Positions 1 through 7,273 of a stretch of 7,273 nt of DNA are shown piece by piece. Source of the DNA: Acidobacteriota bacterium (lineage in GTDB: Bacteria > Acidobacteriota > Vicinamibacteria > Vicinamibacterales > 2-12-FULL-66-21). Below the pieces are notes generated by a model, which worked only from the letters and a program-made list of their open reading frames with translations, searched no databases and was not told the DNA's origin. The position numbers were made by a program, and so were the translations under genes. The stretch covers positions 1 to 7,273 of the forward strand of contig JABFWM010000583.1 of assembly GCA_013362195.1 (NCBI GenBank). The letters run 5' to 3'. Each line of letters starts with the position of its first letter. Within the stretch, counting starts at the first letter, position 1.

Positions 1-3093
<3,093 letters not shown>

Positions 3094-3100
3094 TGTAAAA

Positions 3101-3155
3101 GTCCGTCCGTATTAATCCGTTTTATCCGTGTGTATCCGTCATCGGGATCCGTGGT
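3101..3155 (+). repeat. Degenerate ATCCGT repeat, copy 1 (MFP-RND gap)
   Basis: ATCCGT occurs at 3115, 3124, 3134 and 3147, preceded by GTCCGTCCGT at 3101-3110. Unit starts are spaced 9, 10 and 13 bp. The repeat fills most of the 67-bp gap between the MFP stop and the RND start. On the coding strand it reads ACGGAT units. It is AT-richer than its surroundings and places GGAC just ahead of the RND ATG. It resembles the non-coding ATCCGTG-type repeats commonly seen between genes in environmental bacterial genomes (general recollection, not a search). Confidence 0.7.
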
Positions 3156-3160
3156 CCACG

Positions 3161-4360
3161 TCAGCGCTCGATCTGCAGCGGCGTGCCGTCGGCGAGCTTG
3201 CCGCGCGGATTCACGGCGACGGTCTCGCCGGCCTTGAGTCCGGTCACGACTTCAACACGATCGCCGACCCGTTCGCCGGTCGTGACGATGCGCTCTTCGG
3301 CCCTGGCGCCATTGACGACGTAGACGCGGCTCGTACCCGCCACCGTCTCGACGGAAGACGCGGGCACGAGCAGTGCCGGCGCGGACGCGGGTTTCTGAAG
3401 AAACGCCGTCGCGAAGAGTCCCGGCTTGAGCCGGCTGTCGCGGTTCGGCGCGATCGCCTCGACGGTCAACGCCCGCTGGTCGGTCTTCAACGCCGGCGAC
3501 ACGAACCGCACGCGGCCGGCGAAGTTCTCACCGGGATAGGCGTCGACGGTGAGCTTCACGGGCTGTCCTTCCTTGACCTGCGACAGGTACTGTTCCGGCA
3601 CCGTCAGTTCGACGCGCAACGGATCGATGCGGACGACGGTCGCGACCTTGGTGCCGCGCGTCACGTAATCACCGGTGCTGACGACGCGTTCGGCGACGAG
3701 GCCCGCAAACGGCGCCCGGACGGCGGTGTCGGCGGCCGCCTTGCGCGCGAGGTCGATGCGCGCGCGCGCCGCCTGCAGCGACCGGTACGACTGCTGCGCG
3801 CCGTTCTGCGCGGTCTGATACTGCTGCTGCGCCGCCTGCATCTGCGTCCGCTTCTGATCGAACTCGCTCTGCGAGACGACCTTCTGATCGAGCAGCGCCT
3901 TGATGCGGTTGAAGTCCGCCTCGGCCCAGTCGAGCGACGCCTTCGCGTTCAGCACTTCGGGAACGTGCCTGGGATCGAACGCCTGGCCGGGCGCCAGTCC
4001 GAGGCGCGCTTCGATCTGTGCGGCGTTCGCCTCGGCCTCGCGCAGCGCGGCGTCCGCTTCCGTGCCGGAGATCCGGACGAGCACGGCGCCGGCGTCGACG
4101 CGCGTGCCGCGTTCGACCGGCGTGGCGATGACGCGTCCGCCGGTTTCTGCCGCGACTTCCGCCTGCTCGTCGGCGGCCAGGGATCCTGTCACGCGAAGGA
4201 ACCGATCGATCGCTTGCGACTGCACGGGCGCCGCTTTCACGGCGACCGCGATCGGCGTGGCCGGCGCGGCGGCGCTGGTTGGTTCGGTGCGGCAACCGGC
4301 CGACGCCAGCGCGGCGGCGGCCCCCAGGATCAGGACGGAGACGGACGACTTACGAATCAT
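3161..4360 (-). CDS. Efflux RND transporter periplasmic adaptor (membrane fusion protein), lipoprotein
   Basis: AcrA/MexA-type adaptor of 399 aa that links the inner-membrane pump to an outer-membrane channel. Residues 1-22 form a signal peptide ending SAG before C23; this is a permissive lipobox with Ser at -3, so lipidation is likely but not certain. Next come a first lipoyl half (about 57-98, with GGRVIATPVERGTRVDAGAVL), a helical hairpin (about 101-211), the second lipoyl half (ADTAVRAPFAGLVAERV, from 210) and the beta-barrel and membrane-proximal domains (RVELTVPEQYLSQVKEGQPVKL onward). The first hairpin helix is interrupted by a Gly/Pro-rich stretch (GLAPGQAFDPRHVPEVLN, about 121-138), which would break the coiled coil. 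The hairpin's return arm is very Gln/Ala-rich (173-198). The ATG at 4358-4360 has GAGGA 9 nt upstream and lies inside the 3' end of tetR, so translational coupling is likely. RND permease follows 67 bp downstream. Confidence 0.95.
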   Translation of the reverse strand: MIRKSSVSVLILGAAAALASAGCRTEPTSAAAPATPIAVAVKAAPVQSQAIDRFLRVTGSLAADEQAEVAAETGGRVIATPVERGTRVDAGAVLVRISGTEADAALREAEANAAQIEARLGLAPGQAFDPRHVPEVLNAKASLDWAEADFNRIKALLDQKVVSQSEFDQKRTQMQAAQQQYQTAQNGAQQSYRSLQAARARIDLARKAAADTAVRAPFAGLVAERVVSTGDYVTRGTKVATVVRIDPLRVELTVPEQYLSQVKEGQPVKLTVDAYPGENFAGRVRFVSPALKTDQRALTVEAIAPNRDSRLKPGLFATAFLQKPASAPALLVPASSVETVAGTSRVYVVNGARAEERIVTTGERVGDRVEVVTGLKAGETVAVNPRGKLADGTPLQIER

Positions 4361-5090
4361 GACGATCGGTCCTCACTTCGGGTATGACAGACGGATGGGC
4401 GCCGCTGGATGCGGATTCACGCGAGTGATCAATGTTCATCGGTGTCGATCCGTGGCACGTATCGAGATGACAGTTCACGCCGGCGCCGGCGCGGAGGCCT
4501 TCGAGCGCGGCATGGAGGGTGGCGCGGGCGAGCACGTCGCCGTCCTCGCCGTGTTCCATGCGGCTGCACAGCCGCAGCGTCGCCGCGCCGTGCAACGCCG
4601 TCACGAGAATGCGAAAGACGGCGTGCGGCGAGGTGCCGGCCGGAAAGGCGCCCTTGTCGATGGCGCGCTGAATGCGCTCGTGGAGCTGGCGCTTCATGTC
4701 GGCGACGAACGCGAACCCCTGCCAGTCGCGCGTAATCCGCGGCACCGTGCGGTCGATGAACATCAGCGCGAAGTATTCGGGATGGCTCTTGCTGAACACG
4801 TAGTAGTGCCAGACCATCGCGCGGACGTCGTCGATCGGGTCGTCGCTGGCGGGCGGCTCGATCGGCGTCGAGACGAGCAGCTGAAAGCCCTCGGCGGCGA
4901 GGGCGAAAAAGATGTCGTCCTTGCTCGGGAAGTAGCTGTAAATGGCGGCCGGGCTGTATTCGATGCGCTCGGCGATCTTGCGAATGGACACGTTGTGGTA
5001 GCCGTGGGTGACGAAGAGGTCGCGCGCCGCATCGAGAATGGCGCGGGCGACCGCCTCGCGTTCACGTTCCTGTCGTTCTTTGACGCCCAA
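4350..5090 (-). CDS. TetR/AcrR-family transcriptional repressor of the efflux cassette, TTG start, extended C-terminus
   Basis: DNA-binding repressor, 246 aa from the chosen TTG start. The N-terminal domain (about residues 15-64) has ILDAARDLFVTHGY, helix-turn-helix VSIRKIAERIEYSPAAIYSYFPSK and the following helix, all classic TetR. The rest is a ligand-binding and dimerisation domain. The frame stays open to an ATG at 5183. That start would add 31 residues encoded by palindromic promoter-like DNA, while TTG at 5088-5090 gives MGVKERQEREREAV, a familiar TetR N-terminus, with GAG 10 nt upstream. The conserved fold appears to end near residue 201 (LHAALEGLRA). Residues 202-246 are a polar tail without recognisable similarity, coded across a degenerate repeat. 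The stop overlaps the MFP start by 11 bp, forming a regulator-adaptor-pump operon. Autorepression through the upstream palindromes, relieved by a pump substrate, is the likely logic (inference). Confidence 0.93.
   Translation of the reverse strand: MGVKERQEREREAVARAILDAARDLFVTHGYHNVSIRKIAERIEYSPAAIYSYFPSKDDIFFALAAEGFQLLVSTPIEPPASDDPIDDVRAMVWHYYVFSKSHPEYFALMFIDRTVPRITRDWQGFAFVADMKRQLHERIQRAIDKGAFPAGTSPHAVFRILVTALHGAATLRLCSRMEHGEDGDVLARATLHAALEGLRAGAGVNCHLDTCHGSTPMNIDHSRESASSGAHPSVIPEVRTDRHDS
4434..4455 (+). repeat. Degenerate ATCCGT repeat, copy 2 (inside the TetR tail)
   Basis: GTTCATCGGTG followed by TCGATCCGTGG gives two units, ATCGGT (4438) and ATCCGT (4448), exactly 10 bp apart and in the same orientation as copies 1 and 3. 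It lies inside the frame of tetR, coding for residues about 213-218 of the unconserved C-terminal tail. This suggests the repeat occupied what was once the tetR-MFP spacer. Confidence 0.5.
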
Positions 5091-5131
5091 TTGCTGTGTT
5101 CTCAGTAAGTTACGGGTTGTCTGCCAGACGT

Positions 5132-5164
5132 GGTGAACGGTGTTTACCAGACTAACACTGTTAG
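5132..5164. promoter_or_regulatory. Paired palindromes, candidate TetR operators
   Basis: Two inverted repeats sit 42-74 bp upstream of the TetR TTG start. Site A, CTAACACTGTTAG (5152-5164), is a perfect 6-1-6 palindrome. Site B, GGTGAACGGTGTTTACC (5132-5148), has 7-bp arms with one mismatch. Both share the core AAC-N3-GTT, and their centres (5158 and 5140) are 18 bp apart. A further short palindrome GTCTGCCAGAC (5119-5129) lies next to them, and CCAGAC occurs twice (5124-5129, 5147-5152). Position, symmetry and a shared core fit an autoregulatory TetR operator; binding is inferred. No confident -35/-10 pair could be assigned. Confidence 0.55.
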
Positions 5165-5196
5165 ACGTCGAGCGCCAGCGCAAGGTTTCGAGAAAG

Positions 5197-5209
5197 TGTG
5201 ACTGTCACA
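5197..5209. promoter_or_regulatory. Perfect 13-bp palindrome TGTGACTGTCACA in the divergent intergenic region
   Basis: A perfect 6-1-6 inverted repeat centred at 5203, 45 bp from TetR candidate site A and 56 bp before the pterin dehydratase ATG. It has the size and symmetry of site A but a different core (GAC-N-GTC rather than AAC-N3-GTT), so it may be a site for another dimeric regulator or a diverged third TetR site. It could act on either divergent gene. The function is inferred from symmetry and position only. Confidence 0.35.
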
Positions 5210-5252
5210 GTTCTGAAGGCGGGTCAGAGGTACCGCGGCGGTCCCGTTCGCG

Positions 5253-5258
5253 TATGCT
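5253..5258 (+). promoter_or_regulatory. Candidate -10 hexamer (TATGCT) for the pterin dehydratase gene
   Basis: TATGCT matches the TANNNT -10 pattern and ends 6 nt before the ATG at 5265. Transcription would then begin at or next to the start codon. There is no usable leader for a Shine-Dalgarno site; only GGCGG directly abuts the ATG. No recognisable -35 element lies 17 bp upstream. The arrangement fits a leaderless mRNA, as is common in several GC-rich bacterial groups, but a six-base match is weak evidence. Confidence 0.35.
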
Positions 5259-5264
5259 CGGCGG

Positions 5265-5561
5265 ATGGCAAAGCTCGAGACGGCCGAGGTCACCCGCCGG
5301 CTGGGGGATCTAAAAGGATGGGAATTGCGCGGCGACGCGATCGTCCGCCAGTTCGTGTTTGCGGGGTTTCCCGATGCGATCGCGTTCGTCGCGCGCCTGG
5401 CGTTCGATGCCGAGGCGGCCGATCACCATCCCGACATCCAGATCAGCTATAAGCGCGTGACGCTCAGCTACAGCACGCACAGCGACGGAGGGATCACCGA
5501 AAAGGATTTCGCGGGCGCGCGGAAGGCGGATGCGCTCGCGGCGGGCATGATCAGCCGATAG
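5265..5561 (+). CDS. phhB: 4a-hydroxytetrahydrobiopterin dehydratase (pterin-4a-carbinolamine dehydratase, PCD/DCoH)
   Basis: Cytosolic enzyme of 98 aa that dehydrates 4a-hydroxytetrahydropterin, recycling the cofactor used by aromatic amino acid hydroxylases. Some bacterial homologues have other pterin-related or moonlighting roles. The full-length family fold is present: N-terminal W19 in GWELRGDAIVRQFVF, then the active-site motif DHHPDIQISYKRV with H54, H55 and P56, followed by STHSDGGITEKDF with H72 and D81. The H54-H55-H72 and D81 spacing is the same as H61-H62-H79 and D88 of rat DCoH, so catalysis is expected. It is the only plus-strand gene here, divergent from tetR. Its 3' end overlaps the convergent shell-protein gene by 11 bp. 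No phenylalanine hydroxylase is in the window, so its partner is unknown. The ATG is preceded only by GGCGG, with a -10-like TATGCT suggesting leaderless transcription. The symbol rests on family identity. Confidence 0.93.
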   Translation: MAKLETAEVTRRLGDLKGWELRGDAIVRQFVFAGFPDAIAFVARLAFDAEAADHHPDIQISYKRVTLSYSTHSDGGITEKDFAGARKADALAAGMISR

Positions 5562-5838
5562 GAAACACCTTGTCGAGGCCGTCGGCCGGACGCGCGATGA
5601 CGTGGACCCCCACGAGCTCGCCGACGCGCCGGGCCGCCGCCGCGCCCGCGTCCGTGGCCGCCTTCACCGACGCCACGTCGCCGCGGACGATTGCAGTCAC
5701 CAGGCCCGCGTCGACTTTCTGCCACCCCACGAACACGACATTCGCGGTTTTCACCATCGCGTCTGCGGCTTCGATCATGCCGACGAGGCCGCGTGTCTCT
5801 ACGAGCCCGAGCGCTTCGCCGGGCAGGTCTCTCGCCAT
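5551..5838 (-). CDS. Bacterial microcompartment hexameric shell protein (BMC-H, PduA/EutM-like)
   Basis: Forms hexameric tiles of a proteinaceous microcompartment shell whose central pores pass metabolites. At 95 aa it is a single complete BMC domain: EALGLVETRGLVGMIEAADAMVKTANV (8-34), the pore loop QKVDAGLVTAIVRGDV (40-55), KAATDAGAAAARRVGELVGVHVIARP (59-84) and a short tail ending KVFPIG. Conserved edge residues are present: K30 in ADAMVK and R83 in the ARP motif. The pore loop reads K41-V-D-A-G-L, where PduA has K37-I-G-S-G-L, so Asp43 and Ala44 replace Gly and the pore-lining Ser. The ATG at 5838 follows GGA by 7 nt. The gene lies 54 bp downstream of a PLP enzyme gene on the same strand, so they probably share a transcript. 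No other shell gene (BMC-T, BMC-P) is in the window; partners would have to be beyond the right edge or elsewhere in the genome. Confidence 0.95.
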   Translation of the reverse strand: MARDLPGEALGLVETRGLVGMIEAADAMVKTANVVFVGWQKVDAGLVTAIVRGDVASVKAATDAGAAAARRVGELVGVHVIARPADGLDKVFPIG

Positions 5839-5845
5839 CGCTGCG

Positions 5846-5888
5846 TCCGTTCGCTTCAGAAGATTGTGTCCGCGTGTCTCCGTCGTGG
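5846..5888 (+). repeat. Degenerate TCCGT repeat, copy 3 (PLP enzyme-shell protein gap)
   Basis: TCCGCG at 5869 and TCCGTC at 5879 are 10 bp apart within GTGTCCGCGTGTCTCCGTCG, with another TCCGT at 5846. The repeat fills much of the 54-bp gap after the PLP-enzyme stop and before the BMC-H start. On the coding strand it reads CGGAGACACGCGGACAC, close to the CACGGAGACACGG form of such intergenic repeats. No terminator hairpin was seen in this gap. Confidence 0.45.
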
Positions 5889-5892
5889 CAGT

Positions 5893-7023
5893 TTACGTGA
5901 TCCGTCCGCGCGCCGCCACCGGCAGACGCTCGAGGACCCGCTCGCCGTCCACGAGCCACACCGCGTCCACCATGTTCGAGACCACGCACGAGTGGTTCGG
6001 GACGAGCCGGACGAGATCGCCAATCGCGAGCGGCGAGCTGCCGGTCAGGTCGCGGACGGTGGCGTGCTCCTCCGACAGACGTTCGACGAGCAGCGAATCG
6101 ACGGGACGCGATCCCTGAATGTGCTCGAGCACCGCACCGTGTCCGGCGGTGTTGCCGCGGCCGCGCGCGCCGTCGTTGGTGAGCGTCTTGCTGCCGCTGT
6201 CGAAGATCAGACGATCGCGCGCCGGGCGGCTCACGACGCGCGCCAGCACCGTCAGCGCGCAGTCCTCCCATCCGGCGGCGCCGAGTGCGACCTGCGTGCG
6301 ATCGTAGTAGGCATAGTTGCCGGGCCGGAGCTCGGTAATCCCCTCCTGGTGCACTGAAAACCGCGCCGTCGGGGTCGCCCCCACGCTGATCTCTTCGCAC
6401 GCCACGCCCGAACGCGACGCGAGGTCGACCAGCGTCTGCGCCTCGTCCGCGGCAATGGCTTCGGCCTCGGCGTCGGTGTGCACACCGTAGGCGTGTCCGG
6501 CATGACTCAGGAGGCCCTTGAACCGGAGTCCGGCCAGACCCGCGATCGTACGCACCACGTCCGCCGCATCGGGCGCCTGCGGATCGATGCCGCAGCGATG
6601 GAACCCGACGTCCACCTTGATCAGCACGTCGAGCCGGCGTCCGGCGCGGCACGCGATGTCCGACCACGCCTGCGCGATGGCCCCATCGTCCACGATGAAC
6701 GAGAGCGCGACGCGCTCCGCGAGCGCGAGCACGCGGTCGGCGTTGACGGGATGGAGCGGATAGGGCAGCCGGATATCAGCGACCCCGGCATCCGCGAACA
6801 CCTCCGCCTCGCCCAGCTTCGCGCAGCAGATCCCGACGGCGCCGCGCGCGAGTTGCATCTTCGCGACATCGGGCGACTTGTGCGTCTTCGCATGGGGCCG
6901 CAGCCGCCGCCGGCGGGCGCTGATCGCTTCCTGCATGCGCCGCAGATTGCGTTCGAGCCGCGACGATTCAATCAGGACGGCGGGGGTCTGCAGTTCAGTG
7001 ATGTGCTTGGGGATCGACGACAT
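5893..7023 (-). CDS. D-serine dehydratase-like / D-threonine aldolase family enzyme (fold-type III PLP, metal-dependent)
   Basis: PLP enzyme of 376 aa with an alanine-racemase-type TIM barrel (about 10-245) and a C-terminal beta domain. The family cleaves D-threonine to glycine plus acetaldehyde, or dehydrates D-serine or 3-hydroxyaspartate. The PLP lysine is K46 in RPHAKTHK, near the N-terminus as expected. Other barrel motifs are KVDVGFHRCG, LLSHAGHAY, SVGATPTA and ELRPGNYAYYD. The metal site is H344-x-C346 in VPNHSCVVSN, matching H347/C349 and the 376-residue length of chicken D-serine dehydratase. All essential residues are therefore present, but aldolase and dehydratase cannot be told apart by eye. 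The ATG at 7023 has GGAG 10 nt upstream and overlaps the preceding membrane-protein gene by 29 bp, indicating coupling. The BMC-H gene follows after 54 bp. Its pairing with a shell protein suggests encapsulated or shell-associated amino-acid catabolism, which is an inference. Confidence 0.88.
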   Translation of the reverse strand: MSSIPKHITELQTPAVLIESSRLERNLRRMQEAISARRRRLRPHAKTHKSPDVAKMQLARGAVGICCAKLGEAEVFADAGVADIRLPYPLHPVNADRVLALAERVALSFIVDDGAIAQAWSDIACRAGRRLDVLIKVDVGFHRCGIDPQAPDAADVVRTIAGLAGLRFKGLLSHAGHAYGVHTDAEAEAIAADEAQTLVDLASRSGVACEEISVGATPTARFSVHQEGITELRPGNYAYYDRTQVALGAAGWEDCALTVLARVVSRPARDRLIFDSGSKTLTNDGARGRGNTAGHGAVLEHIQGSRPVDSLLVERLSEEHATVRDLTGSSPLAIGDLVRLVPNHSCVVSNMVDAVWLVDGERVLERLPVAARGRIT

Positions 7024-7252
7024 CGTCCGCGGTCTCCGGGTCGCGCGCTTCGGCCTTCTCCTCGACGATCAATTCGATGGCGTTCCGCTTGTCGGTGTTG
7101 AGCAGATCGTAGATGGCGCCGGCCGCTGCCGGCCCGACGCTCGCGGTCGGTCGACGCCCGCCACGCCTCCGACGGCGGGAGATCAGCACGAAGATCACGT
7201 ACACGACAATCAGCGTCGTCCAGACGATCAGCGGCGCCGTGTCAGGAGTCAT
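6995..7252 (-). CDS. Small single-pass membrane protein of unknown function
   Basis: I do not recognise this 85-residue protein with certainty. The N-terminus is short (MTPDTAP), followed by one hydrophobic segment (about 8-24, LIVWTTLIVVYVIFVLI) and then a strongly basic block (SRRRRRGGRR), predicting N-out/C-in topology. The rest is a cytoplasmic tail with a structured, mixed-charge stretch (about 47-66: IYDLLNTDKRNAIELIVEEK) and an acidic end (EARDPETADD). The amphipathic character of that stretch, unlike the low-complexity linker before it, argues for a real gene. The 29-bp overlap with the PLP-enzyme gene, whose ribosome site lies inside this frame, also supports it. ATG 7252 is preceded by only a weak GGA, and the frame is open upstream to the right edge, so the true start could lie outside the window. 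It could anchor or regulate the neighbouring enzyme or shell, but nothing shows this directly. Confidence 0.62.
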   Translation of the reverse strand: MTPDTAPLIVWTTLIVVYVIFVLISRRRRRGGRRPTASVGPAAAGAIYDLLNTDKRNAIELIVEEKAEARDPETADDVVDPQAHH

Positions 7253-7273
7253 CGTGTCCGGCTGGTCGCTCGA

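Noticed and set aside
3101..3155. CRISPR-like array in the MFP-RND gap
   Set aside because: The units are 6 bp with 3-7 bp between them, far too short for CRISPR repeats and spacers, and there is no leader or cas gene.
3128..5108. Plus-strand open frames of 419 and 402 residues opposite the MFP and tetR genes
   Set aside because: They are antisense to two clearly recognisable genes, cross gene boundaries and show low-complexity Arg/Asp/Ala composition without motifs.
5091..5183. N-terminal 31-residue extension of TetR from ATG 5183
   Set aside because: It would be coded by palindromic regulatory-looking DNA and gives an N-terminus atypical of TetR. TTG at 5090 fits the family better.
5197..5209. 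CRP-type binding site (TGTGA...TCACA)
   Set aside because: The half-sites match, but the spacer is 3 bp, not the 6 bp required, so a CRP site is not supported; only the palindrome is reported.
5602..6357. Plus-strand frames of 251 and 182 residues in 5570-6357
   Set aside because: Antisense to the PLP enzyme and BMC-H genes; no domain, and composition typical of a GC shadow.
5468..6667. 399-residue minus-strand frame spanning the PLP enzyme and shell-protein genes
   Set aside because: Shifted-frame shadow. It is Arg/Gly-rich, and both overlapped genes have strong family signatures in other frames.

Overview
This is a GC-rich, gene-dense stretch of bacterial chromosome. The HTH-proximal TetR sequence style, the lipoprotein-type efflux adaptor and degenerate ATCCGTG-type intergenic repeats suggest a soil or environmental lineage such as Acidobacteriota (Vicinamibacteria-like). 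That placement is an inference from sequence style, not a taxonomic result. No rRNA, tRNA, CRISPR array, transposase or phage gene was seen.

Left two thirds (1-5090, minus strand): a three-gene tripartite efflux cassette in the order tetR, membrane fusion protein (MFP), RND permease. The TetR and MFP genes overlap by 11 bp. The MFP and RND genes are separated by 67 bp filled largely by a 10-bp-periodic repeat. The RND gene runs off the left edge with probably only its last residues missing. No outer-membrane TolC-like partner is in the window; it may lie beyond the left edge. The TetR gene most likely starts at a TTG codon (5090), which frees the upstream DNA to hold two AAC-N3-GTT palindromes 18 bp apart. 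These are candidate autoregulatory operators.

Middle (5091-5561): a 174-bp divergent intergenic region carries several palindromes. It is followed by the only plus-strand gene, a small pterin-4a-carbinolamine dehydratase with a -10-like hexamer placed as for a leaderless transcript.

Right third (5551-7273, minus strand): a compact operon, read from the right edge inward. It encodes an 85-residue single-pass membrane protein, a metal- and PLP-dependent D-serine dehydratase/D-threonine aldolase family enzyme (29-bp overlap with the previous gene) and a bacterial microcompartment hexameric shell protein (BMC-H). The BMC-H gene overlaps the pterin dehydratase tail to tail by 11 bp. A shell protein beside an enzyme family that includes an aldehyde-releasing aldolase is the most interesting association here. 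The rest of any microcompartment locus would have to lie beyond the right edge.

Degenerate copies of one repeat (ATCCGT-type, 10-bp phase, same orientation) sit in three places. Two lie just after a minus-strand stop codon and one lies inside the unusual C-terminal tail of TetR.
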